DNA of 64,000 nt from positions 62,001-126,000 of the forward strand of contig JNEN01001228.1 in NCBI GenBank assembly GCA_000697355.1, given 5' to 3'. Below the pieces are notes generated by a model. The model ran no database searches and had not been told where the DNA came from. It was given only the letters and a program-made list of their open reading frames with translations. Positions 22,501 through 32,866 of the stretch are shown here, piece after piece (position 1 is the stretch's first letter; each line of letters begins with the position of its first letter). The DNA comes from Syncephalastrum monosporum B8922 (lineage: Eukaryota > Mucoromycota > Mucoromycetes > Mucorales > Syncephalastraceae). Position numbers and translations under genes: made by a program.

Positions 22501-23164
22501 GCGGCTTCAGCCGCGATGGCACGTATTTGCTTGTAGCTGCCTGCATGGCCAGGAATGAAGAGGACAGGCACCCCGGTTGGCTATAACAAGTCGGGTTAGA
22601 GAGGGCTGGGCGCCAAGATTACCGTCTTTGTATACACATAAATGTATATTTTTTTGGAACGGAGCTGGAGAAGTAACTTACTTGGTCCGATGTGTCGATG
22701 TCCTGCTCTCGGTAGAGATAGAGGGCATATTTGCTGGCAAAACGGGTCATCTCGCTGTCGAAGCCTTGCTGGCGGATATAGAGCGGGCGTGCATGGGTCG
22801 GCTGGCAGCCGTTGGCATCGCGCTGGTGGTGGGTAAAGGAGTCGAGGATAACAAGGAGGGCGAGGCAGGATGACACGATAGCGAGCAGACTGACGAGTCT
22901 GCTGGTGCGAGTGAGTCTGTAGAGAGGCGGGGCAACGGGCGCAGGTGCGGTTCGGCTGCTGGGCGAGGAGGGCGGCGAGGGCGAGGTGGATGGCGAAGAT
23001 CGGCTGCTACTGCTGTTCGGGCGTAAAACCAAGGGTGATTCATCAATGCGCAAATGAGGCACAGTCGCAGACGTAACCCCGGGCAAGCTGTCCTTGGTAG
23101 CTTTGCCCGATGACGGCAACGGATCCTCGTCTGCGCTGTCTAGTAGTGGCGACGAAGCACTCAT
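19550..23164 (-). CDS. BST1: GPI inositol-deacylase, Bst1/PGAP1
   Basis: Seven exons (22682-23164, 22424-22580, 21638-22336, 20664-21581, 20098-20594, 19825-20045, 19550-19763) join in frame to 1062 residues, close to yeast Bst1. After a Ser/Pro-rich cytoplasmic leader and one transmembrane segment (about residues 85-105) comes the lumenal lipase domain: VLFIPGHAGSYKQIR, LDFFTIDSHEEFSALHG and the nucleophile elbow GHSMGG with Ser272. A beta-rich lumenal region and at least six C-terminal hydrophobic helices follow. The enzyme removes the acyl chain from the inositol of GPI anchors in the ER, which is needed for export and quality control of GPI proteins. The C-terminus KSKKHS is Lys-rich. Confidence 0.95.
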
Positions 23165-23621
23165 GTTCCAACTAATTCCAATACGGTTCTCGCCAGCGAT
23201 GCCCGCACATATATTCTTCTCTTGTTCGTGTATTGATAGACTCTACCGCGGGCGCGCGCTTCTGCGAGCGTGTGTGACGGTGTTGTGCAGAGAAGGGGAC
23301 GATGAAGCAAGTCTTCTACTGAGGAAGAAGACGTGTGGTCAGGGTGTCGTAGCCGAGGAGAGGACAAGTAAAAGAAAGAAAGAAAGAAAGAAAAAAAAAA
23401 GCTTATTCGTAGCACAAATCAAAGTGGAATTGGGTGAGTGTGCATATCAGTCGCCGCTTGATGGCAGTAATAAACGAGAAAAAACCAAGCGAATACGGCA
23501 AGTCAAATACGAACATTTATTAGAAGAATGAAAAGGAAGAGGGAGAGAGGCAGAGAAGTCTATAATTTTTGTGTACATGACATGACCACACATGGGCTAA
23601 GTATGTAAGTATGTAGAAAAC

Positions 23622-23678
<57 letters not shown>

Positions 23679-24033
23679 CAGCACACTGCGCCGATCAGAC
23701 AGTCAATAATATATCCTTGCTTTCACTGCCTCTCTTCCCACTGGAACAAAAAAAATGAGAGAAGATTAGCACAGACAGCTGTCTCTGCCTGCATCGGTCG
23801 GGTGTGAAACGTTCGTCGTGAGTGGGGCCCGTCGGGGGACCCGAGACATGTATGGCGGTTTGTGATTGGACCACAATTTGGGGGAATGTATGTGCCATGT
23901 AGCAGCAAGGCCCTCCGCGTTTTTGCCCTTTCCCTTTCCCTGCCCTGAATCTTTTTTCACTCCCCCTTTCCTCTTTCTGCGCTTTTCGCCTCTCACTTGA
24001 ACAACCACATACCGTACCCATATAAATATTGAG
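23165..24033. other. Divergent promoter region with a 55-nt A tract
   Basis: This is the shared upstream region of BST1 (minus) and the TPR-MYND gene (plus). It contains an AAAG repeat near 23370-23400 and an uninterrupted A homopolymer at 23623-23677. Short open frames show no coding character. Confidence 0.6.
23623..23677 (+). repeat. A55 homopolymer
   Basis: Fifty-five consecutive A residues lie between two divergent promoters. It is far longer than other A runs in the window (the next is 23 nt). It may act as a nucleosome-excluding element, be a retroposition scar, or be inflated by sequencing. Confidence 0.95.
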
Positions 24034-25451
24034 ATGTCCATGTCCACTGCCCAGGAACCCGCTCCCGTCGTCACTCCCGATCAGGCTGTTCAGCAGCAAG
24101 AAGGTGAATACCAGGATCGCTTCTTGGAAGGCTCTCAACGCATCATTGCCTACGATTTGCTGGATGCGCGCGGCAAGTCGGAGGAGACAACCGATCCTGA
24201 TGTCAAGCGCTACCGTGAGGCCAAGCAGACCTTCCTTAAAGGCTACGACCTGGCTATGACCATCCCCCGCTCTCTGGATGAAGATGTGCTGGACAAGCAT
24301 GAGGAAGATGTCAAGACGGCAGCTGAGACTATGGTCAGCGCCTGGCTGATGGACGACAAGGCCGCCCCCATGTCAGAACGCGTCCTCATTCTGGGCCAGC
24401 AGTATGAAAAGGTCCTGCTCAAACACATCCCTGAAGAGCAGAAGGAAGGCTTCTTCATCAAGGACTCGCTCCTCTTCTCTGCCTGGATCCTGTTGGTTGG
24501 CAAACAGTACCAGCACTGGTAAGTTATGAACGAACCCCAATACATAGAAGGATCTGAGGATGGCTTGTCGTTATTGTTGCTCAAACTTGCTAAACAATTA
24601 CGCCCGTTCTCCCTTCATTACAGCGTTACCACCTTGTCCCTGGCCATCAACACCTACGGCGACGATCTTCCCGCACGCGTCTTCTTCTTGCGCGGTTCCT
24701 GCTACTTCTCATTGGGCCGCCTGAGGTAATATTTAATTACTTGGCTACCCTGTGAGCTGGGTTTTTGTACACCTCGTGCTCGCATCATCTCACACACACA
24801 CACACACACACTTTTTCTCTATCTTCCCTTTCTATATCGTATAGAGTTGGTATCAAGGACCTGGAACGTTGTCTGCAAGTTGACCCCAAATTCGCTGTTG
24901 CGCACAGCGTGTTGGGCTCGATCTACATGTCCCTGAAGGAGCGTGAGAATGCTATTCGGTCGTTTAAGCAATACTTGGCCACCGGTCACGAAGACACTGC
25001 TGATTACATTAACGCCCAGTATTCGCTCTCAATCCTCCTCTCTGAAAAGAACAAGAAGCAGGAGGCGCGTAAGCACTATCAGACTGCGCGCGAGCAGGAG
25101 AAGCGTTTCAAGTTCCTCTATGGCACCAACACGGGCATGAGCGATACCAAGCGCCAGGCCGTGCAGATGCATGAGTCGCCCGACGAGGCGCGCAAGATCA
25201 TTCTTGAGTCCATACCTTCCAAGCAGCACAATGCCAAGATGGAGCAACTCATCAAGGCTGGTATCCTCCGCTCTCCCTACGCACCCAACCCCAAGCAATG
25301 CTCCAACTGTGGCGCTGAGAGCGCCAAGGACAAGCCTAAGGGCTCGCCCCTGCTGTGCTGCGGCGCCTGCCGAAGCATCTGGTATTGCTCCCGCGATTGC
25401 CAAGTCTCCGACTACAAGAACGGACATAAGCTTGCATGCAAGAAGGCGTAA
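24034..25451 (+). CDS. TPR-repeat protein with C-terminal MYND zinc finger
   Basis: Three exons (24034-24518, 24624-24725, 24845-25451) give 397 residues. The central part is helical with TPR-like units (ARVFFLRGSCYFSLGRLR, then GIKDLERCLQVDPKFAVAHS and AIRSFKQYLATGHEDTADY). The last 50 residues are a MYND finger: CSNCG, LLCCGACRSIWYCSRDCQ and GHKLACKKA. MYND fingers usually bind proline-rich partner peptides. I cannot name an orthologue. Intron 2 holds a CA repeat (about 24790-24811). The start at 24034 lies after a pyrimidine-rich stretch; the neighbouring ATG two codons on is an alternative. Confidence 0.88.
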
Positions 25452-27368
25452 AGGAAAAATGAAGAGATATAATGTAGACCTTTTCTTTCTTCTCCTTCGT
25501 CATTCCCTTTTGTCGCCATATTTGTTGTTTTCCCTATTGTACGCAGAAAAAAAAAGCCAAGATAAATTCATATCCTTTTCTTCACAAAGTTTGATTGTAG
25601 TGTTTCCTTTAAATCGAATCTCTTTGTATCATCCTAACCAATACCCCTCAAGGACGAGCCAAAATCAATATGAGAATGGGGGAAGTTCGTCATTGCTTGT
25701 TTTGCTATCCAACACCCTTCCTTTTCAGGTGCCTATATGACGGAAAATGGGGCAGCCTGAGCTGCAGAATTGTGCTAGATTTGAATACATAGCGTAAGTG
25801 CACACATATGGTTTATATAAAAGTGACATAGCTATGTCCTACTCTTCGTTCTTGCTCCACTCCATGCATATCACTTCTTTTCTCTCATGCAGCGTATGCA
25901 TGAACGTTTGCACATATGTATCTATGTAAGCAAGCACAAACCGCCATCATTATATACACGTATCTGGAATATATTCTGACAGCTTCGTAGTCTCGTGGTG
26001 AGGTAATGATATCGTGACAGGGTTAACAGAGTGGCAGTTATAGAGTATTCTACACGTGTCCACTCGCTCTAATACTAAACTTATAGTGCAACCGCTCATT
26101 TTCTCCAAGTATCAGCAACAGTCATCGAAGTCCATCTGTATCTAAGCTTTATTGTAGCCTTTTCTAGATTTTGTGAAGCAAACAAGTTAGATGTAAAGTG
26201 ACCCTCTTAAGCAACATGTAGTTGCTTCAGTAAGTAAGGTGCTACAGCTATCCCTATATTTTAAATGCATTCAGAGGTCATGTCTGTCATCCACTTACTA
26301 CAGTTTTCCAAGGTTCCCAACTCGGCAAAATTTTGCTCGTTCTTTGAATCCATTCGCGAAGCAGCATGGTGCTTTCGGGTCTAAGGAATATACTCTTGTG
26401 TATGCATATAGCAATGTGGAGCATATATTTAGCGCATAGCATGTGTATTGAGCTATATCATTATCGCGGACTACTTTAGGCCATTAGATGGTTATGGCTA
26501 ACTTTGATATGCACGTACATAGAATTTCAAGAGCAAAGATTATCACTTTGTATTGAGTACCATTCAGGAGCCAATTTCACATTTTTACTGAAGCAGATAC
26601 CTTACTTTTTGCATCCTATTTTAGGCGGCAACATACGTCTGAGAGACACCTGAAGTGGGGCGTTCCATACGTGCTTTGAACAAGTACAGTACCGTGCGAT
26701 CATTTAGGTCCGCATGAATGCAAATGTGATGCGAAAAAAATCCATTTATCCTTTTTCATCTTCGTGAGAAGGCAATGGCATCACAAAAGGGCAACAATAC
26801 ATACAAACACCAATGCATGAGCGTGAAATAAAGATAAACCCGTCGTTTGTGCTCAGGGTATCGAACTTGACGTAAAGGACGCCACGCTGGTGAACCTGTG
26901 ATCTAACGGAAAGATCTTTTCCACCGGCCGTACAAGAAAAAGGTTGAGGCACGCATGACCAGCAACCAGTCATGCACGTTCCCTTATCCAAAACGTTTGT
27001 GCACGGTGTACCCAGCCAAAAAAAAACATTGTCAAGAAATGAGTCGTAATACCTCGCTTGATACCGAAAGCATTACTTGGCAATACGCACCATATACAAC
27101 AGCGGCGACAAAAGCTCATCAAATGAATGTGTAGTATCAGTAGAATATGTACGTGAACGAATACGAAGATGTGGCGTCCATATTTTGGCACGGACACGAA
27201 GGCGGGCTTCAAGTCATGTGTCATTTGAGATGCATTAGGAGGGAACACAGAAACGCTGCAGGGCGGTTGCACCACAGAACAGTAGAGTTTACTTAGGTTT
27301 TATATAGCTACTGTTTGTGACAAAGGACAGATATTTACATTTTTTTTTTCTATACAAGTGTATGTAGT
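25452..27368. other. Large convergent intergenic region, no gene recognised
   Basis: Nearly 2 kb of AT-rich DNA lies between the 3' ends of the TPR-MYND gene and the Zn2Cys6 gene. Minus-strand open frames at 26746-26991 and 26970-27275 have Cys-rich translations but no domain, no consistent splice joins and poor codon character. No RNA gene is recognised. Confidence 0.55.
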
Positions 27369-28289
27369 TTACCGGGGTGAAGTCGTGGTAGAGTAATGAA
27401 CTCTTTGGAATGCCGAGGATATTTGTGGGGAAGGTAAAGTATGATGGAGTGTGTGATGATGCGGCTGCTGTTGCCGAAAGGTAGGGGAAGATGATATTTG
27501 GGATGATGGATGAGTTTTATCAACAGTAGACCATGCGGTGCTAGAAGAAGGCGGCGGTGATATAGAGGAAGAGGAGCTGTGGTTGGAAGACGTCGATGAG
27601 AAACCTGAAGGTGAGGTCGCCGGTATGGCTAGTAGATTGTGGATGCTTGGACGCCTATGATGCTGATGTCGATGGTAGGAGGTCTCACGACTGTCGACAG
27701 CTTCGGTCGATGGTATTATAGGAGGTGAATGTTGTCGTTTCTGGCCACGCCGCGTGGCAGACGTACCCACAGCCGCAGCCGCAGCCGCAGCAGTAACATT
27801 GTCAGGAGGCAGGGAAGAAAACGCATTCGATCCATTGGATAACAGAGGTGCCAGCTGTACAGGAACGTGATTGTTATCGTCCAGGCCATCGGTATGCACT
27901 ATGTGAGAAGCGTTTCGTGGGATCGTATCAACGCTTGCAAGCAGTGCTTTAAGAATATCTTCAATTACTACGAGGCGCTGCTCAATGGATTGAATAGTAT
28001 CCTCGTGTTGCTGGTGGTGATGTATTTGTTGGAGTTGTTTCGCACGTGGGTGAACAAACAAGGCTGGCTGCGATGTTAGCAATCGCGATGAGTGATGAGG
28101 AGCTTGCGAGTTGGTGAGAGAGGCGGTGGTGCTATTCTGGCCATTGTTGTATTCACAGCTGACATGGGCTTTCTGGCACCCTACACAAGGCTGCTCACCG
28201 TTACATTTGGTTTTCTTGCGTCGGCACTCGGTGCACGCTGCCGCCACCTTCAGCCTCTTTCGTCGGGTCTGATCCACCGACTGAAACAT
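27369..28289 (-). CDS. Zn2Cys6 zinc-cluster transcription factor
   Basis: One exon of 306 residues. The binuclear zinc cluster is near the N-terminus: ACTECRRKKTKCNGEQPCVG with two more cysteines in CQKAHVSC, the canonical six-cysteine spacing. A short helix (SIEQRLVVIEDILKALL) around residue 100 could form the dimerising coiled coil. The rest is low complexity: an Ala run, Ser-rich blocks and His/Gln-rich ends. The large fungal-specific middle homology domain is absent. I start at 28289, just before the basic SVDQTRRKRLK segment; an in-frame extension reaches 28346 but is hydrophobic and not typical. Target genes cannot be inferred. Confidence 0.88.
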   Translation of the reverse strand: MFQSVDQTRRKRLKVAAACTECRRKKTKCNGEQPCVGCQKAHVSCEYNNGQNSTTASLTNSQAPHHSSRLLTSQPALFVHPRAKQLQQIHHHQQHEDTIQSIEQRLVVIEDILKALLASVDTIPRNASHIVHTDGLDDNNHVPVQLAPLLSNGSNAFSSLPPDNVTAAAAAAAVGTSATRRGQKRQHSPPIIPSTEAVDSRETSYHRHQHHRRPSIHNLLAIPATSPSGFSSTSSNHSSSSSISPPPSSSTAWSTVDKTHPSSQISSSPTFRQQQPHHHTLHHTLPSPQISSAFQRVHYSTTTSPR

Positions 28290-29683
28290 GATAAGAAACA
28301 AGGGCAGATAAAAAGAGGAAAGAAGGGGAAAGAGGGGAAAGAGCAAGGGTAAATATGGCGAGATATGACCTTGGCTTGCTTTTTTGTGCCATGTGCTAAA
28401 GTATAAATCCTTCGATAGACTACCGTTCGCTGAACGCCGACCCCGTGCTCAGGCCCATCGCTGCCGATCCTGTGGTCAGCGTGCGCGCGCTTTCACTCTT
28501 TCTTCTCTCTTCTTTAATCTCTCAGACCCTTTTTTCTCTATTGTTACCTCGCAAGTGCTCCTGTATACATCGAGAGTATCTCTCACGTCACTCCAAACTC
28601 CATTCTTTTGTTTCTGCTTCGGGATATTCAGCCGATATACAGGCACACGCACATTTTCATCATGTCGTACTCAAACTTTTTTTTGGTTCATTGGTATGAT
28701 CATATGCTGCTTGTGCTCCCTAGCCTCCCATCATATTCCATTTTGCGCTCGCTTCACACCTGACTCGATTCCGGATGGAGCCGGAACGGCACATCATGCG
28801 CTTCTTGCTCACATTTGCTGCGTCGGCAGGCTACATGCCTAATAAACATATAACTATGGTCGTGCGCACGGTCATGCATGCTCTCCATAGACACTTGGAA
28901 GTCATCTATAACAAGTCATGCATATCTGAGACAGTCTAATCAACTGTCCACTTGTTATTGCTGCATACCTTATCGACTGAGAGCTCCTTGTGAAACGGTG
29001 GCAATGGATCACGGGAGCTCCGTGATGCGTGGTACGCAGCGAAAAGGTGATATAAGTCATATAAAGTGTCATACAAATGGAAGCTCTCGTCTCTGCGTAT
29101 CTCAACTTGGTGCATGATAGGCTGCTTTTTCAATTCAGCATTTGGGCTTTCGTTAGCCTTTATATCAGATCAACAGTACGACTATTTATGTAGACCAAAA
29201 GATCTGAATCCAGGTTTTCAATTTCATTCACCTCCTCTTAATCTCTTCTGCATATCTTTGCTCTCTTGCTAACAAACTGCGCGTTTTCTTACTTATATAT
29301 ATATATATATATTAAAGTGATAGGTGTGAAAGGAGGCGTAAGATGATTTGCCCTGGTAATACTGACATTGTCACAGAAGTGTCTTTCTAAAGGATAGGTG
29401 ACATAAAAGAATGTGAAGCTAATTTTGTCTTGTCATGCTCCTAATATGTGCAAGTGCTTCACATATGTACAGAGCAAAAAATAGTTAATTGAGATCAACA
29501 CCTCAAATTCCCTAGGGTGAGACTAATGAGATGTAAATATATGTATATTAATGATAATCTGCGTATGTACAAGATGGTAGATCAAAAAATTTCAAAGCTA
29601 GATAAGCCTGGAAGGCATACTGATATAGGTGTCAGCTCACATTAGGAGGAAAGCAAAAGTATAATGTCACATGAGGCCGACAG
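28290..29683. other. Intergenic: upstream of Zn2Cys6 gene and downstream of AOX
   Basis: No gene is recognised in this stretch. The promoter of the Zn2Cys6 gene should lie at the left end. A TA dinucleotide repeat occupies about 29294-29312. Confidence 0.55.
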
Positions 29684-30692
29684 TTAGGCTACACTGGTAG
29701 TTCTATGGACATCCTTAGCCTTGCCAACCTGCAAAGTTTGAGCATCGTAGCTGATGTTCTCGCGGCAGTTGGAGATTCGGTCCGAAAGGTGATGGTTGGC
29801 ATCACGGTGCAGCGCTTCATCGGCCCGAACAGCAAGGACAACGTCGCGGAGCGTCGCTTCTGGGTGGAGATTGTAGTACTCGACCGCAACAGTTGGTGCC
29901 GGTCCATTAGTGATAGCGCCACTATCGATGGCCTCCAGAAAATGGGTGTAAGAAACTACAGCTTCCTCCTCGAGATAGCCACACATTCTGTGTGCGGTTT
30001 TAGGAGAGAAGACATAGAGCCAGAAATAGCTGTTGAAGAAGACACCTTGTGCGCCGAGCACCAGAAGGCGATCCCAAATGGATGGCTGAAGGCATTTCAT
30101 CCAGGTCATAAGATGCATGCGTTCATTTTCGGCTTCGTGGAGAAGGTGGACAATCCATCCATTGTCTTCGGACATGTTGCGCAGCGAGCGCATATGGCGC
30201 AGCATACCACCAACCATACCAGGTACTAGACAGTACAGCAAAGATTGGGTAAGCTTCCAAGCTTTAAACAGCAGACTGACTTTAGTGTTGCTTACCTGCA
30301 GCAATAGTTTCGAGCATAACAGCACGCATAAGATGGTTGTTTCCAAAGTAGGTATCAGGGATCACACGTAGCATCTTGACCACGCGGTATGCCAGTCGGT
30401 CACTCATTGTCATAGGCTCGCGATGTTTTCCTTCGCCGATATCCAGGTGTTCCAAAACGTCCGTAGTGAGCTGTTGGCCTTCCAAAAATTCGCCACGGAT
30501 AGGCATAGGACGGGTCGACTGCACCTCTCGTAAGAGATCCTTGGGAATTTCATTGGTACTTTGAGCCGGAGACGGATGCATAAAGCGCCGTTGAGCAATG
30601 GCTGCCGCCGTGGTGGTCATAGGTGCCAGGTTCCGGCTTAGGATGGGCTTGACAATATGAAGTGTAGAAGAAGCCGCTAGAGGTTTGAGCAT
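29684..30692 (-). CDS. AOX1: Mitochondrial alternative oxidase
   Basis: Two exons (30296-30692, 29684-30225) give 312 residues. The leader up to about residue 37 is rich in Arg, Ala and Thr with no acidic residue, as in matrix-targeted AOX. All diiron-ligand blocks are present: LETIAA (Glu128), NERMHL (Glu167, His170), [11 protein letters not shown] (Glu219 region) and [12 protein letters not shown] (Glu269, His272). AOX takes electrons from ubiquinol to oxygen on the matrix face of the inner membrane without proton pumping. The intron interrupts the first ligand block just before VPGMVGG. Upstream 30693-31866 has no gene and may contain regulatory sites. Confidence 0.97.
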
Positions 30693-31866
30693 GGTAATGA
30701 AGAAAAAAGTAAGTGATATTGGTTTTCTGATCTAGCACCTAGGAACGTCAGTGCTTTTATAGAACCGACTTGGGAGAAGGTGGATCCGTGGCAGCGGGAA
30801 ATGCCGACTACCGACCCGTCGGGGATGAGCGGAAATGCCGTTGATTGGTTGATGTTCTCCACTTGACTCACACGGAATCCATGTGCTGCGCAAGATATAC
30901 GAGGATACCCGCCTTCTTTCATCAAGGAAACGAAACATTTTTAGTAGTAGCTCTCCACTGAAGCTACTTCACAGGTTTGATAGAGGTAAGCTGAGTACTG
31001 ATACTAAGGTCTTGCTTTAGTTTCCTAAAATGGAAGATCCAAAGATGAAAGGCTCGTGTGTACCTTTCGTCGGTGGGAACGTCTGGTATTTTCCCTCTGC
31101 CCCGTTCTTGTGTTCAGTAGACATGATAAATCCGGGTTTTGCGCTCGGAAAAGAACCATATAATTTGTGCGTGGGCATGATTTTATACCTTATCGCGAGG
31201 CTTTCGATGAATTTCATGATGTGATATTGCCCAGGAACACTGGAGTTTTATTACTGCTGTGCTAATGGCCTGCATAAACCCGAGTACATCGAAGATACGG
31301 GAAAATTCTTCCCAGGTGAATTTGGACCTGCGGTTTTTTTGCTACAGCACCCGTTGGTGATGTCTTCGTGAAGAGCCCTGTCACAATAATTGCAGCACAT
31401 TGTTTTGCTTTGTTACATATTGCACGTGGTAATAATGTCAAACATTTCCTCCATGCTAGTCCAAGACTGATGGTATCAAATGCTAACTATACACATACAT
31501 TATGATGATCAATCGTCTCAGGCATGAAACCATATGAGATACCTGGCTAGTATCCCTTAACGTCGATGTTGATGCTGACCAACGAGAAACGTGGCTGAGT
31601 CTCGATAGCAGCAACTACAAAAGGATATCCTTGTGAACCCGCCAAGTAATTTTTTTTCCCTGAGTTCTCAAATGAGGATTGCTTCAGAGTTTCATAAAAC
31701 ATGATGTTCGACACCTTAGAAGAGCTCTGCACCAAAAAATGGGCATGGCATGCTAGAATGTATAGGTATATGTATGAAGGGAGTATCTTGACAGAGAGTA
31801 ATCGAAAAAGGTGGACGAGAAAGTGTGGGCGGGAATGAGAACCCTATGCAAGTCAATACAGAAAAA
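30693..31866. other. Intergenic: AOX promoter side and 3' flank of a small gene
   Basis: About 1.2 kb without a recognisable gene. The AOX promoter should lie at its left end. Confidence 0.55.
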
Positions 31867-32178
31867 TTAAGGTCTATCGATATCCATCCTGTTTGATGAT
31901 GCTGCATTGCCGGTGCCTGTCCCAGCAACAGTAGTGGAGGTGGCCGTATTGACAGCGGGCTTATTATATGAGGAGGTCGTGGTGGGAGGGAACGTAGTAC
32001 CGCCGGTCGCCATGCGCTGTGCATTTTGTTGGCCCGCAAGACTGTTCTGGAGGGAAGTTGCCATGGATCTTGAGAAGGAGGTCCGTTGATGTGGTGATAA
32101 ATGGTGTCCAAACCGAGACATGACGTTTCCAAGGTAGTCTAACGAAGGATTCGAATCGGAGGACGCCCCTGTACTCAT
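31867..32178 (-). CDS. Small hypothetical protein, 103 residues
   Basis: A single exon opening MSTGASSDSNPSLDYLGNVM. The first half may be helical and amphipathic (MSRFGHHLSPHQRTSFSRSM, then TSLQNSLAGQQNAQ); the second half is Thr/Ala/Gly-rich and probably disordered, ending RMDIDRP. No transmembrane segment, signal peptide or known domain is visible. The codon choice is more GC-rich than the flanks, which favours a real gene. Confidence 0.5.
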   Translation of the reverse strand: MSTGASSDSNPSLDYLGNVMSRFGHHLSPHQRTSFSRSMATSLQNSLAGQQNAQRMATGGTTFPPTTTSSYNKPAVNTATSTTVAGTGTGNAASSNRMDIDRP

Positions 32179-32866
32179 GGCCAAAATATAAGAATTAATA
32201 ATGGGACAATAAGAGAGAAGGGAAAAAGGACCCTATCTCTCAGTCCTGCAATTTTTGGCTTGAGAAAAGGGATCTCGTTCTGTTTCTCGGGCATTTTTTC
32301 ATTGACGCACTACGGCGGTTTATCCAAATTCGGAAGCTAAAATCTCATCCTCCATCGTCCTAATGAGGTATATCATGTTTTTGCTTTGACGAAAGGCGAA
32401 ATAAGAGCAACAGGATAATTGAAGGAATTGGAAAGCATTTCTTTTGCCAAGGGTACTTTGTTGCATGAATGATTACCTATCCTATATCACTTTGATTGGT
32501 GCTATATTGGAAAATATAATGCCTTACCGCTGACAAAAATGCATTTTCGCAGGCTAGGGGTGCTTCTCGGTTGTAATTTTTTTTTAGCTGCGTAAACAGC
32601 CAGACAACTGTCATTTGTATGATTTTGACATCATCGCCTATCTAAAAGTAACACTTACCCTTCGTAAGTGCAGCTCACTGAATGTCTATAGGTATGTTCT
32701 ATATACCTTGTACTCATATCATGGACACTGACTTAGTCGAAAGCATGTTGGCCAAGACCTTGAAACTTCTTACGCATCCTCTTATCATAACTGTTAATGG
32801 CATCAACTGAAGATGAATCATATATATATATATATATATATATGATATACATGCTATAATTTTATT
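32179..32866. other. Intergenic with TA repeat
   Basis: A (TA)11 repeat lies at about 32821-32842, just beyond the presenilin stop codon. No gene is seen. Confidence 0.6.
32821..32842. repeat. TA dinucleotide repeat
   Basis: Eleven perfect TA units are followed by TGATATAC, 3' of the presenilin coding region. Confidence 0.9.

Noticed and set aside
26746..27275. Cys-rich minus-strand open frames in the convergent intergenic region
   Set aside because: There are no joinable splice sites between them, no known domain, and AT-rich codon use unlike neighbouring genes.
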